A stretch of DNA of 37,800 bases from Nitrosomonas sp. Nm33 (GTDB lineage: Bacteria > Pseudomonadota > Gammaproteobacteria > Burkholderiales > Nitrosomonadaceae). Position 1 is the stretch's first letter. Every line of letters begins with the position of its first letter. The position numbers and the translations under genes are program-made. The stretch covers positions 1-37,800 of the forward strand of contig NZ_FNPJ01000027.1 in the NCBI RefSeq assembly GCF_900107265.1. The letters run 5' to 3'. Of the stretch, positions 15,562 to 24,487 are shown piece after piece. The notes under the pieces are model-generated. The model ran no database searches. It was given only the letters and a program-made list of their open reading frames with translations, and was not told the origin of the DNA.

Positions 15562-17163
15562 ATGGTAAGGTTTGAGAAGAAACAAGCAGGGTTGGCGATA
15601 GCTGCAGCATTGCTGTTAGGTATGTTTACACCAAATAGTCATGCGGCAACAGCAAGTTTTGATCCTGCGACAGGCATTGTTGATTTTCCAGTGGTAGAAG
15701 TTTTAGATGGTGCATCATCCTCTTTTTACAGTGCGCAACTGCAAATCGTAGGTAATGATCTGCAACTGATAGCCGCTGACGTTATATCACCAGCAAAAGG
15801 GCAACAACGTGTTGTATTTGATTCTGCAACAGCAGCTGTACACGTGCCATCCGTCGTCGTAGGTGGAGATGAGTTTTATGCCAAGCTTCAGTTGGTACCG
15901 GGATCAAATCCGATGCGTTTTACCCTCTCGCAATTTGTCAGTAATAATTTCCAGGGTTGCCCTTCTTTTTCTACACAAGGACCCACTGAAGGATCCTGTG
16001 TTTTAAGTGGTGAAATCAAACAAGATATTACCTTGACCAAAAATATCCAGTGGATTTTATCAGGCGGCGTTTTCATCGGTGGCGATAAAACTGAGAGCAC
16101 TACATTAACCATTAATCCAGGCACCAAAATCTTTGGTCAGCAGGGCGCCGATTTCTTGTGGATCAGACGCGGTTCAAAAATCATGGCGGAAGGAACCCCT
16201 GATAATCCAATCGTAATGAGTGGCCCATCGCAACAAGCGGCAGGTGAGTGGGGTGGTTTGGTGCTCTCAGGTAATGCGCCGATAAACGGTTGTAATGAAG
16301 GTGTGCCGTTGTGTGAGGCTCCATTTGAGGCCGTAACTTCAGAATTTTATGGCGGTAATGATCCTGCTGATAACAGCGGTTTAATCAAATACACGCAAAT
16401 TCTTTTTGCAGGTTTTGCGGTACGTCCAGATCAAGAATTAAATGGATTGACGCTTAATGCCGTGGGCTCGGGCACAGTGATTGATTTCGTGCAGGTTCAT
16501 AATGGTCTGGATGATGGTGTCGAAATGTTTGGCGGTACGGCGCAGATGAAACATCTGGTGCTGACCAATAATGGTGACGACAATCTGGATTGGACTAGCG
16601 GCTGGACTGGAAAAGCCCAATTTGTTCTGGTTAAGCAGGCTGCTGACGATGGTGATCGTGGTATCGAAGCTGACAACAATGAGGTCAATAATGATTCACT
16701 ACCCCGTGCCAAACCCATTATTTCCAATCTAACTTTAATCGGTTCATCGGTTGGCACACAAGGTATTTTATTACGTCGTGGTACTGGTGCAAATATATGG
16801 AACACAGTCGTTACCGGCTTTCCTGATTGTGTACAAATCGATGGGGCAGCCACTTTTAAGAATGCTGGATCACCGGGTAATCTGAGTGGTGAATTGACTA
16901 TGGTTAATTCTTTTGTGAATTGCGCCAATAACTTTAAAGATGGTACAGATGCGACGTTCTCTGTAGCTGACTGGTTTAATTCGCAATCTGGAAACAAAAC
17001 TGAAGATTCGCTCCTGAATGGCCATTTACCAGCAACAGGTTCCCCTTTGACATTAGGCGGCGCACCAGTAAATGATTCATTCTTTAATAATGTCGATTAT
17101 GCAGGCGCATTTAAAGATGCGAATGATGACTGGACACAGGAATGGACTTTTAGATTTAATTAA
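15562..17163 (+). CDS. Secreted beta-helix-like protein partnered with the TonB-dependent receptor
   Basis: A 533-residue exported protein with a signal peptide (1-28, ending NSHA). Residues about 30-125 are two tandem copies of a roughly 45-residue unit (FDPATGIVDFPVVEV then FYSAQLQIV, and FDSATAAVHVPSVVV then FYAKLQLV). The rest looks like a right-handed beta-helix: LTINPGTKIFGQQGADFLWI, EGTPDNPIVMSG, GEWGGLVLSG, NGLDDGVEMFGGTAQMKHLV, NNGDDNLDWTSGWTGKAQFV. Six Cys, including GCPSF/GSCVL and CNEGVPLC pairs, could form disulphides. It has no catalytic motif that I recognise. Proteins of this shape are encoded beside large TonB receptors with carboxypeptidase-regulatory domains, so it may be a surface ligand binder or the exported cargo. 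GGAG lies 10 bases before the ATG. A strong terminator follows. Confidence 0.75.
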   Translation: MVRFEKKQAGLAIAAALLLGMFTPNSHAATASFDPATGIVDFPVVEVLDGASSSFYSAQLQIVGNDLQLIAADVISPAKGQQRVVFDSATAAVHVPSVVVGGDEFYAKLQLVPGSNPMRFTLSQFVSNNFQGCPSFSTQGPTEGSCVLSGEIKQDITLTKNIQWILSGGVFIGGDKTESTTLTINPGTKIFGQQGADFLWIRRGSKIMAEGTPDNPIVMSGPSQQAAGEWGGLVLSGNAPINGCNEGVPLCEAPFEAVTSEFYGGNDPADNSGLIKYTQILFAGFAVRPDQELNGLTLNAVGSGTVIDFVQVHNGLDDGVEMFGGTAQMKHLVLTNNGDDNLDWTSGWTGKAQFVLVKQAADDGDRGIEADNNEVNNDSLPRAKPIISNLTLIGSSVGTQGILLRRGTGANIWNTVVTGFPDCVQIDGAATFKNAGSPGNLSGELTMVNSFVNCANNFKDGTDATFSVADWFNSQSGNKTEDSLLNGHLPATGSPLTLGGAPVNDSFFNNVDYAGAFKDANDDWTQEWTFRFN

Positions 17164-17249
17164 TTTTTCTGATTCAGGAAGCTTCTTTGCTTAGACGTTA
17201 AGTAGAAAAGCATCCAATAAACTCAAGTGTCCTGGTTTTATTGAATAAA

Positions 17250-17298
17250 AAACAATCGCTGGTTCTGCCTTCATCGGCACCAGCGATTGTTTCTTTTA
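17250..17298. terminator. Strong, probably bidirectional, terminator
   Basis: aaacaatcgctggt (17250-17263) and its exact reverse complement (17279-17292) form a 14-bp stem. A T-rich tail follows on the plus strand, and an A-run precedes it, giving T on the minus strand. It ends the beta-helix gene and could also stop the cobalamin operon read from the other side. Confidence 0.9.
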
Positions 17299-17334
17299 CC
17301 TCTCCCCTTCCCTTCTCGAATTTATTGTGTGCAT

Positions 17335-17471
17335 GTTTAAACCTAATTCCATTTCTAAATCAAACCTAACTTTGTCGGCTTCTCCTTGCCGTATTATTTA
17401 TACTTTCTGCGGTTCGCCTTCGCGTCATGTTTGATTTAGAAATGGAATAAAAACCGCTTTTAGGTTTAAAC
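17335..17471. repeat. Inverted-repeat element (MITE-like), 137 bp
   Basis: The left arm 17335-17365 begins gtttaaacct and contains ccatttctaaatcaaac. The right arm has the exact complement of attccatttctaaatcaaac at 17429-17448 and then, after a 12-base insertion, taggtttaaac at 17461-17471. The centre contains tcggcttctccttgccg. A half copy (left arm plus the tcggcttctccttg segment) occurs at 30051-30097. No ORF lies inside. It fits a non-autonomous mobile element sitting between the ends of two convergent operons. Confidence 0.8.
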
Positions 17472-17484
17472 GCTATTGATCAAA

Positions 17485-18234
17485 TCAAGAATTAATCGGC
17501 ACCAGCAAAACAGCTGCCAGCAGCACGCTGGTTTCAGCTATCTCAATCAATGCCCCAGCAGTATCACCTGTCGTACCATGGATGCGCTGCATCATCATAA
17601 GGCGCAATACTAAAAATACCAGAATTGATGTGAGGATTAGCCAAAAATAATGAAAGCCTGTGATCAGCAGCAAAAGAAAGGGGGTAACAGTAACAACAAA
17701 AATACTCAATTTACGAGGCTGATGGGCGGCGATGGGTGCACCCAGGCCATGGCGGCGTACATAAGGCGTGGTTAAAAACAAAAACGGGATCAGTGTTCTG
17801 GCCAGGATGGACGCATATAATAGTGCAATCCAATTCTGTGCAATAAACAAACTATGCAGTGTGACAAATTTGAGCAGGAGCACTAATAGGATAGCTATTA
17901 CTCCCATCGGACCACAGTTGGGGTCTTTCATGATAGCTAAGGTTTTTTCTGTATCTCCCATGCCACCCACCCAGGCGTCTGCACTATCAGCCACACCATC
18001 CAGATGGAGCCCGCCAGTGAGCGCAATCCAGCCAGTAAGCAGCAAAGCAGCCACCACCAGTGGGGGTGCATCACGCAATAGCCAGCCTAGTCCAATCAGC
18101 AGTGTCCCGATCATCAGACCAACCAGCGGATAAAACAACAGGGAATAGCCCACAGTTTTCTCAGCTGGTGGCGTAGACAGGGGTACCGGCAAGCGGGTAA
18201 GAAATTGTACCGCGACCAGAAAGGGCTTGATCAT
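17485..18234 (-). CDS. cobS: Adenosylcobinamide-GDP ribazoletransferase (cobalamin synthase)
   Basis: A 249-residue inner-membrane enzyme that joins adenosylcobinamide-GDP and alpha-ribazole(-phosphate), the last assembly step of adenosylcobalamin. The acidic motif GGLHLDGVADSADAWVGG (about 74-91) and KDPNCGPMGV are characteristic. Several hydrophobic helices are seen (LVVAALLLTGWIALTGG, MGVIAILLVLLLKFV, FLLLLITGFHYFWLIL). The start ATG overlaps the end of cobC by four bases. It is the last gene of the operon, with the inverted-repeat element just beyond. Confidence 0.95.
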   Translation of the reverse strand: MIKPFLVAVQFLTRLPVPLSTPPAEKTVGYSLLFYPLVGLMIGTLLIGLGWLLRDAPPLVVAALLLTGWIALTGGLHLDGVADSADAWVGGMGDTEKTLAIMKDPNCGPMGVIAILLVLLLKFVTLHSLFIAQNWIALLYASILARTLIPFLFLTTPYVRRHGLGAPIAAHQPRKLSIFVVTVTPFLLLLITGFHYFWLILTSILVFLVLRLMMMQRIHGTTGDTAGALIEIAETSVLLAAVLLVPINS

Positions 18235-18836
18235 TCTGGCTTATCGCTCTTGAGTGCGAGCTGGCAACCATTCTCATGCCACTTCACCTCAACAGTTTGC
18301 ATAGCTGCATAGGGCACGTCAAAATTCAGCAGTTGCTGCAGCGGTTGCTGGTTGAGGTGGCACAGCAGAATGCGCATGACCCCGCTGTGGGTAATCAGCA
18401 GAATATTCTGATCGGCAAACTGAGTATGGATGTCTTGCCATGCTGCCAGCACGCGCGCTTTGAAATCCAGTAAATGCTCTGCTTGCGGCGGTGGATCATC
18501 TAATGGATTCTGCCAGAAGCGGGCGAGTGCTTCAGCATCAGTCTGCATCAGCTCGACAGGAGTGCGCCCTTCCCATTCGCCGAAATGGATTTCCTGAATG
18601 CGTGCATCCTGTGTAAGCGGAATAGTGTAGCGTTCAGCCAGTGCCTGGGCAAAATGCGCACAGCGCTTCAAGGGAGAAGTAATGATATGCTGCCAATGCC
18701 TCTCTGTCTGCTCAACACGTGTCCACATCTGCTGCCAACCTGCCTCGGTCAGGGCATGATCGGTACTGCCGCAAAACCGTCCACCATTGCCGGTGTCGCC
18801 ATGTCTGAGCAGATCAATATAAGCTATGGTAGTCAT
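18231..18836 (-). CDS. cobC: Alpha-ribazole phosphatase (CobC, histidine phosphatase family)
   Basis: A 201-residue member of the phosphoglycerate-mutase-like histidine phosphatases, removing the phosphate of alpha-ribazole phosphate or of adenosylcobalamin phosphate. LLRHGDTGNGGRFCG (9-23) carries the catalytic RHG. SPLKRCAHFAQALAER, then EIHFGEWEGRTPVEL (with the family Glu) and ITHSGVMRILL with the second His complete the active site. It lies 12 bases after cobT and overlaps cobS by four bases. Confidence 0.93.
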   Translation of the reverse strand: MTTIAYIDLLRHGDTGNGGRFCGSTDHALTEAGWQQMWTRVEQTERHWQHIITSPLKRCAHFAQALAERYTIPLTQDARIQEIHFGEWEGRTPVELMQTDAEALARFWQNPLDDPPPQAEHLLDFKARVLAAWQDIHTQFADQNILLITHSGVMRILLCHLNQQPLQQLLNFDVPYAAMQTVEVKWHENGCQLALKSDKPE

Positions 18837-18848
18837 GCTATTGCTCTG

Positions 18849-19916
18849 TTATTGTTTTCTGGTCGAAACGTGAGCTGTAGAAAAAGTCGCCATTTCATTA
18901 TGCAAGCTACAGGCCATACGCAGCAGATTGACAGCCACGGCAGCACCACTTCCTTCACCCAGACGCATAGCCAAATCAAGCAGAGGAGCAGCATTGAGTG
19001 CTTTGAGCACATGAGCATGACCGGGTTCTGCAGACTGGTGTGCGTAAATAAACCAGTTTCTACTGTCCACGCAAATCTGCTCGGCAGCAAGTGCTGCCAC
19101 GGTACTGATAAAACCATCTATCAGCAACGGCAAGCCGAGTTGAGCGCCACGAATATAAGCACCTGTCAACGCGGCAATCTCAAATCCCCCTACCCGGCGC
19201 AATGCTTCCAGAGGTGAATGGATATATCTGCTATGCAATGACAGTGCTCGTTCGATTATACTGATTTTATGTGCAACCCCCTTGCTGTTCAGCCCACTGC
19301 CTGCTCCTGTCAGTTGTGCAGGGGGTGCATTCAGTAACAAGCAGGCAAGCGCAGTTGCGCTGGTAGTATTACCGATACCCATCTCCCCTGCTATTAATAA
19401 TTGCCGATTGTTTGTCCGTGCCTGTTCCACGCTGACGCCCCCCGCATTAAGAGCTGCAGCCAGTTGAATCTCGCTCATTGCAGCTGTGTGCACAAAATTG
19501 GCAGTTCCCGTCCCCAAATGATAATGTCTGACATTAGTCAGGGTATCGATTGAGTGAACGGTACCAAGATTGATGACCTCCAGCTGCGCACCGAGGGTGC
19601 GTGCCAGAACATTAATAGCTGCACCACCCGCAGCGAAGTTTTTGATCATCTCGCTGGTAACTGATTGAGGAAAAGCAGAAATATTCTCAGCAGCAACACC
19701 ATGGTCAGCCGCAAATATCGAAATCTGCACATGGTCAACCGAGGGGTGTAATGTATGCTGCAAGGCAGCAAGTTGTACCGCAATTTCTTCCAAACGACCA
19801 AGCGCACCCGGTGGTTTAGTAAGTTGCGCCTGATGCTGCAGCGCTGCCTGACGAATTTGTTCATCCGGCATGGCTGGCGATATCTTGAGCCAATCGAGTG
19901 AAGTATGGCTAGCCAC
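18849..19916 (-). CDS. cobT: Nicotinate-nucleotide--dimethylbenzimidazole phosphoribosyltransferase
   Basis: A 355-residue enzyme that activates 5,6-dimethylbenzimidazole to alpha-ribazole phosphate. Visible family motifs: TKPPGALGRLEEIAVQLA, FAADHGVAAENISAFPQSVT, GEMGIGNTTSATALA, and near the C-terminus RLGEGSGAAVAV with the catalytic Glu. Its partner bluB in this operon makes the base it uses. It overlaps cobU by 8 bases. The length is typical. Confidence 0.96.
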   Translation of the reverse strand: MASHTSLDWLKISPAMPDEQIRQAALQHQAQLTKPPGALGRLEEIAVQLAALQHTLHPSVDHVQISIFAADHGVAAENISAFPQSVTSEMIKNFAAGGAAINVLARTLGAQLEVINLGTVHSIDTLTNVRHYHLGTGTANFVHTAAMSEIQLAAALNAGGVSVEQARTNNRQLLIAGEMGIGNTTSATALACLLLNAPPAQLTGAGSGLNSKGVAHKISIIERALSLHSRYIHSPLEALRRVGGFEIAALTGAYIRGAQLGLPLLIDGFISTVAALAAEQICVDSRNWFIYAHQSAEPGHAHVLKALNAAPLLDLAMRLGEGSGAAVAVNLLRMACSLHNEMATFSTAHVSTRKQ

Positions 19917-20442
19917 CGGATCCTCCCTTAAGATAATGCGGCAAACCGGCCACCATCAGAATAACCTGCTCGCATTGCTGGGCGACCAGTTGATGTAGTT
20001 TGCCTGCTTCGTCGCAGTAACGGCGACTTAGTTCACCCATGGGGATAACTCCCATGTTGGTTTCGTTGCTGACCAGAATAATGCGCCCGGGTAAATTGAG
20101 CAGTACAGACAGGAATGCCGCATGTTCGTGCTCAAACACGGTGCTGTCTTGATGCAGCAGCAGATTGGTCAGCCATAGCGTCAGACAGTCAACCAGCAAA
20201 CAATGATCTTTTGCTGCCACCTGACTAACTACTGCCGCCAATTGCAAGGGTTCTTCAATCACTTGCCAGTGAACAGGACGATTAGCCCGATGCAGCTCAA
20301 TGCGTGCCTGCATTTCGGCATCTTCAATAGTGGCAGTGGCAATATAGGTTACCGGCAACTGGCTCTGTGTTGCCAGACGTTCTGCCAGTCGACTCTTGCC
20401 CGAGCGTACACCTCCCAGAATCAATGTCTTGCTGTCAATCAT
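19909..20442 (-). CDS. cobU: Adenosylcobinamide kinase / guanylyltransferase
   Basis: A 177-residue bifunctional enzyme (CobU/CobP) that phosphorylates adenosylcobinamide and attaches [19 protein letters not shown] (9-24) is the P-loop. [20 protein letters not shown] and [15 protein letters not shown] match the guanylyl-site region, followed by [12 protein letters not shown] and [19 protein letters not shown]. It overlaps cobQ by 4 and cobT by 8 bases, implying coupled translation. Confidence 0.95.
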   Translation of the reverse strand: MIDSKTLILGGVRSGKSRLAERLATQSQLPVTYIATATIEDAEMQARIELHRANRPVHWQVIEEPLQLAAVVSQVAAKDHCLLVDCLTLWLTNLLLHQDSTVFEHEHAAFLSVLLNLPGRIILVSNETNMGVIPMGELSRRYCDEAGKLHQLVAQQCEQVILMVAGLPHYLKGGSGG

Positions 20443-21920
20443 GCGGATAAACCTTGTAAATCGAGTAATTGATATAACTGCTTGGTATCCAGGTACTGGT
20501 CAATACTATCAGCCAGCCGATTAAAGGTTGCTTCACAGACAGCATGGTAATTGGGTGATTGATGGCTGTGTTTCAGGCCAGCCCAGTTCAATAACGCCGC
20601 GCACGCCTCAGCAGATTCAAACAAGCCATGCAGGTAACTGCCTATAATCAAACCATCTTCACTCATGGCACCATCTGTACCTTGTGCCAAATAGACTGCC
20701 GGTGGATAGTTATTCTGGAAGGTGGTCACACCGCAATGGATTTCATAGCCGGTCACAGCTGCGCTTTGATAGGCTAGCGTACCTTGCACATTGCGCAGCA
20801 ATTTGTCAGGTTGTAAAGTGGTATTCATATCAAAAAAAGCCATCCCCTGTGCACTGCCGGCATCCCCTTCCAAGCCGTCAGGGTCATGGATCCCTTCTCC
20901 CAGCATCTGAAAACCGCCGCAGATACCGATTAGCTTGCCACCATAGCGCAGGTGCCGCCGAATAACGAGTTCCCAGCCCTGTTGGCGCAGCCAGTCCAGA
21001 TCAGCACGTACGCTCTTGGAGCCAGGCAGAATAATTAGATCTGCCGGTGGGATCGTTTCGCCTGGGCCAATAAATTGCAGCCTGACCTGCGGATGCAGGC
21101 GCAGTGGATCAAAATCAGTGTGGTTGCTGATACGCGGCAGTGCCGGCACAATAACCCGTAGATGCTCATGCTCAGTCGATATAATAAAATCAGCTGTTTG
21201 CGGCAAAGCGTCCTCCGCTTCAAGATGTAATCCCTGAAAATAAGGTAACACACCCAATACCGGTTTACCGGTGTATTGTTCCAGCCAATCCAGCCCGGGT
21301 TGCAATAAAGCAATATCTCCGCGAAAACGGTTAATGACAAAACCCTTGATGCGCGCCTGCTCACTCTCACTCAGTAATGCCAGCGTACCCACCAGATGAG
21401 CAAAAACACCGCCTCGGTCAATATCGGCTATGAGAATTACCGGGCAGTCGACTGCTTCGGCGAAACCCATATTGGCAATATCATTGGCGCGCAGATTGAT
21501 TTCTGCCGGAGAACCGGCCCCTTCCACAATGATCCTATCGTACTGCCCAACCAGGCGCGCATGGGATTCGAGTACAGCGTTCAGTGCAATCGATTTATAG
21601 TTGTGAAAACCGCAAGCATCCATATTGGCAATCGCGTGACCATGGATGATGACCTGCGCGCTCTTATCTGTACTAGGTTTCAATAATACCGGATTCATAT
21701 CAGTATGCGGTACCAGTCCGGCAGCAAATGCCTGTACCGCCTGCGCGCGGCCAATTTCACCGCCGTTGCTACTGACCACACTATTCAGCGCCATATTCTG
21801 CGGCTTGAAAGGTGCAACACGGATACCCTGACGCGATAACCAGCGGCACAAAGCGGTGACCAGCATGCTTTTGCCAGCATCCGAAGTGGCCCCCTGAATC
21901 ATCAATGTTTGTGCGTCCAT
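20439..21920 (-). CDS. cobQ: Cobyric acid synthase
   Basis: A 493-residue glutamine-dependent amidotransferase (CobQ/CbiP) that amidates the b, d, e and g side chains of adenosylcobyrinic a,c-diamide. The N-terminal dethiobiotin-synthetase-like ATP domain starts [19 protein letters not shown] and contains [11 protein letters not shown] and [13 protein letters not shown]. The C-terminal glutaminase domain has [24 protein letters not shown] with the nucleophilic Cys, and YLHGLFE with the catalytic His. It lies 8 bases after cobD and overlaps cobU. Confidence 0.96.
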   Translation of the reverse strand: MDAQTLMIQGATSDAGKSMLVTALCRWLSRQGIRVAPFKPQNMALNSVVSSNGGEIGRAQAVQAFAAGLVPHTDMNPVLLKPSTDKSAQVIIHGHAIANMDACGFHNYKSIALNAVLESHARLVGQYDRIIVEGAGSPAEINLRANDIANMGFAEAVDCPVILIADIDRGGVFAHLVGTLALLSESEQARIKGFVINRFRGDIALLQPGLDWLEQYTGKPVLGVLPYFQGLHLEAEDALPQTADFIISTEHEHLRVIVPALPRISNHTDFDPLRLHPQVRLQFIGPGETIPPADLIILPGSKSVRADLDWLRQQGWELVIRRHLRYGGKLIGICGGFQMLGEGIHDPDGLEGDAGSAQGMAFFDMNTTLQPDKLLRNVQGTLAYQSAAVTGYEIHCGVTTFQNNYPPAVYLAQGTDGAMSEDGLIIGSYLHGLFESAEACAALLNWAGLKHSHQSPNYHAVCEATFNRLADSIDQYLDTKQLYQLLDLQGLSA

Positions 21921-21928
21921 ATATACTA

Positions 21929-22939
21929 TTAAATTTGAGCCAGGGCCTTATCCAGTCGCTGCCAGTCAGCTTCAGTAGCGGGTAAACCGAAGCGCAGACT
22001 GCTCGGCTCACTGAAAAGTCGGGTCAGGATACCCTGAGCCGCCAGTTTTTCAAAGACATCACTCGCCTTTGCCGAACACACCCATTGAAAAAAAGCGCTG
22101 CCCCCGTGTGGAGGGAAATGATGTTGACTCAGTAATGAATGTAAGCGTTGACTATCCTGCAGCAGCCGCTGGCGTGCTTTTTCCTGCCAGTTCTTATCCT
22201 GCAGTGCTTGTATGGCCATCCACCGTGCCGGTGTACTGACTGTCCAAGGACCAAGCAGATTGTTGAGCGTCATTAATAATTGCGGCTGCGCACAAACAAA
22301 ACCTACGCGTGCACCAGCCAACCCAAAGAATTTTCCTAAGGAACGCAACACAATCAGGCCTGGCTTCGCCGTATGGGAGGCAATACTCAATGCAGGGGTG
22401 GCATCGATAAACGCTTCATCTACAATTAGCCAACCGCCACGTAGGGCCAGCTGCGCATGCCAGTTAAGTAACTGGGTGATTGAAAATACCTCACCTGTCG
22501 GATTATTGGGGTGGATAATGATCAGTACATCAGTATTTGGTAAAACTATATCTATTTGCTCAGGTGTCACCGCCGAGACCGTATGATGGTTATGTTTCCA
22601 TGCGTGGACATGTTCAGCATAGCCGGGACTCAGTACGCTGACATGTGAAGGTGCACGCAGTTGGGGCAATGCCTGGATAGCCGCCTGTGACCCTGCCACT
22701 GGCAAGAGAAACTCTGTTCCATAATAGCGATTGGCAACAGTGTTCAGTTCATCCTCTTCTTCAGGCAATCGCACCCAGCTGGATGCTGGTGGTGTTCTGA
22801 CAGGCCAACCATTGGCATTGATGCCAGTGGAAAGATCAAGCCAGTTTTCCAATGGGATAGCAAAGCGTGTCGCTGCCGCACGTAAGCGACCTCCATGATG
22901 CAACGAACCATGATGATTAAGCTGCTGCCATGCGTTCAA
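21929..22939 (-). CDS. cobD: L-threonine-O-3-phosphate decarboxylase (CobD)
   Basis: A 336-residue PLP enzyme of the aminotransferase class I/II fold, making (R)-1-amino-2-propanol phosphate for the aminopropanol arm. Motifs: [20 protein letters not shown] with [13 protein letters not shown] near the start, [22 protein letters not shown] and [18 protein letters not shown], whose Lys binds PLP. Its start overlaps the end of cbiB by 23 bases, and its product is the substrate of that next enzyme. Confidence 0.94.
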   Translation of the reverse strand: MNAWQQLNHHGSLHHGGRLRAAATRFAIPLENWLDLSTGINANGWPVRTPPASSWVRLPEEEDELNTVANRYYGTEFLLPVAGSQAAIQALPQLRAPSHVSVLSPGYAEHVHAWKHNHHTVSAVTPEQIDIVLPNTDVLIIIHPNNPTGEVFSITQLLNWHAQLALRGGWLIVDEAFIDATPALSIASHTAKPGLIVLRSLGKFFGLAGARVGFVCAQPQLLMTLNNLLGPWTVSTPARWMAIQALQDKNWQEKARQRLLQDSQRLHSLLSQHHFPPHGGSAFFQWVCSAKASDVFEKLAAQGILTRLFSEPSSLRFGLPATEADWQRLDKALAQI

Positions 22940-23828
22940 GGAACCATTCTCCTGTGCAGATAATAATCAGCCAGAGTATCAATGCGCGTTTAATCAATAC
23001 TAACGCACGATCAATGTCGCGAATTTCGGGTACCCGTCCTAATCCCAAAAGGGGACGAGCTTCCAGTTTGCCGTGATAGCGGGCTGGCCCACCGAGTGAA
23101 AGACTGAGACTACCTGCACCCGCAGCCATGACTGGCCCTGCATTAGGGCTTTTCCAGATTGTTCCTTGCGTGCGCCAGCATACTAAGGCATGACGCATTT
23201 CACCAGTTAGCGCATAACTGAGAGCAGTCAGCCGTGCCGGTATAAAATTCAAGCAATCATCCAGCCGTGCTGCCGCCCAGCCAAAATGATTGTAGCGCGC
23301 ATTACGATAGCCCCACATGGCATCCAATGTATTGATCAGGCGATAGGCGATGGTACCAGGAGCGCCGGCAACGACAAACCAGAAAATGGCACCAAAGATG
23401 GCATCATTGCCATTTTCTAAAACGGACTCAATCGTTGCCTGCGTAACACCGACATGATCCAGCTCAGCTGTATCGCGGCTCACCAGCAAGCCTACCTGTT
23501 GGCGTGCAACTACCAGATTATCTGCCAGCAAAGCATGCTTTACCCTGCTGGCATGGGTGCCCAGGCTATTCCAGCCAATTGCAAGATATAATACGAAAGC
23601 ATCAACGGCAAAATGCCATGGAATAAAATTGATCCACATCATAAGCAAGACCAATGGGACGACCAGCAACAGTACAGCCAAGCTACCATGCAACCTGGCA
23701 TCTGCATAAAGATAGCGTTCAGTCAACTCAGCCAGTTTGCCAAACCCTGCCAATGGATGAAAACGACGCGGCTCACCGAGCCATGCATCCACTAGCAGTG
23801 CAGTCACAACGACCAGAGTGGTACTCAT
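22917..23828 (-). CDS. cbiB: Adenosylcobinamide-phosphate synthase
   Basis: A 303-residue integral membrane enzyme that attaches aminopropanol (phosphate) to adenosylcobyric acid. Family marks: LLVDAWLGEPRRFHPLAGFG at the N-terminus, VSRDTAELDHVGVTQATIES and VLENGNDAIFGAIFWF, AYRLINTLDAMWGYRNARYN and DDCLNFIPARLTAL. Several hydrophobic helices. It overlaps cobD by 23 bases and bluB by 4. Often also labelled cobD in the Pseudomonas nomenclature. Confidence 0.95.
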   Translation of the reverse strand: MSTTLVVVTALLVDAWLGEPRRFHPLAGFGKLAELTERYLYADARLHGSLAVLLLVVPLVLLMMWINFIPWHFAVDAFVLYLAIGWNSLGTHASRVKHALLADNLVVARQQVGLLVSRDTAELDHVGVTQATIESVLENGNDAIFGAIFWFVVAGAPGTIAYRLINTLDAMWGYRNARYNHFGWAAARLDDCLNFIPARLTALSYALTGEMRHALVCWRTQGTIWKSPNAGPVMAAGAGSLSLSLGGPARYHGKLEARPLLGLGRVPEIRDIDRALVLIKRALILWLIIICTGEWFLERMAAA

Positions 23829-24487
23829 TTTTTAGGTTCAATGCTGCCCCAGGCGTTATGGAAGACCAATTCATCCAATGGACGCTCATCTGCCCACCCT
23901 ACTAGTTTTAACATCGGAGCAGGATAAAATGCTTCCACATGACCCAGACACAAAATAGCGACCGGTTTGCTGCCCACCGGCATATTCAATAACTGAGCAA
24001 GTTGTCCCGGATCAAATAATGAAACCCAGCCCATGCCCAGACCTTCGGCACGAGCAGCCAACCATAAATTCTGAATGGCACATGCTACTGAAGCCAGATC
24101 CATTTCTGGCAAGGTGCGGCGGCCGAAGATATGTTGCTCACGTTGATCGCCCAAGGCAGCCACCAGCAGTTCTCCGCATTCACGAATGCCATCGACTTTC
24201 AAGCGCATGAATTCATCACTCCGCTCAGCCAGCGCAGTTGCAGTGCGAATACGTTCTTCCTCTACCAGGGATGCCAAGGCATTGCGCAGCTGAGGATCAG
24301 TAATCCGTACAAATCGCCAAGGTTGCATCAAGCCGACACTGGGAGCCTGATGTGCAGCAGCGAGCAAGCGCTTCAATACAATCGGATCAACTGGACCAGG
24401 AATAAAATGGCGCATATCACGGCGCTCGGCTATCACCCGGTAGATAGCATCTCGTTCTAATTCGTCGAAGGCATGGGGGTAGTTCAT
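23825..24487 (-). CDS. bluB: 5,6-dimethylbenzimidazole synthase
   Basis: A 220-residue flavin-destroying enzyme of the nitroreductase fold that makes the lower-ligand base from reduced FMN and oxygen. ERRDMRHFIPGPVDP (FMN phosphate contacts), QAPSVGLMQPWRFVRI, EGLGMGWVSLFDP and ILCLGHVEAFYPAPML fit BluB rather than general nitroreductases. The start at 24487 (MNYPHAFDE) is preferred because it overlaps the cobB stop as ATGA; a longer frame from 24535 would run 52 bases into cobB. Its presence implies true B12 with dimethylbenzimidazole made under oxygen. Confidence 0.92.
   Translation of the reverse strand: MNYPHAFDELERDAIYRVIAERRDMRHFIPGPVDPIVLKRLLAAAHQAPSVGLMQPWRFVRITDPQLRNALASLVEEERIRTATALAERSDEFMRLKVDGIRECGELLVAALGDQREQHIFGRRTLPEMDLASVACAIQNLWLAARAEGLGMGWVSLFDPGQLAQLLNMPVGSKPVAILCLGHVEAFYPAPMLKLVGWADERPLDELVFHNAWGSIEPKK

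Noticed and set aside
16497-16997. 166-residue minus frame inside the beta-helix gene
   Set aside because: Antisense shadow; Ser/Pro-rich and with no start signals.
18585-19217. 210-residue plus frame across cobC and cobT
   Set aside because: Antisense to two clear cobalamin genes with all their motifs.
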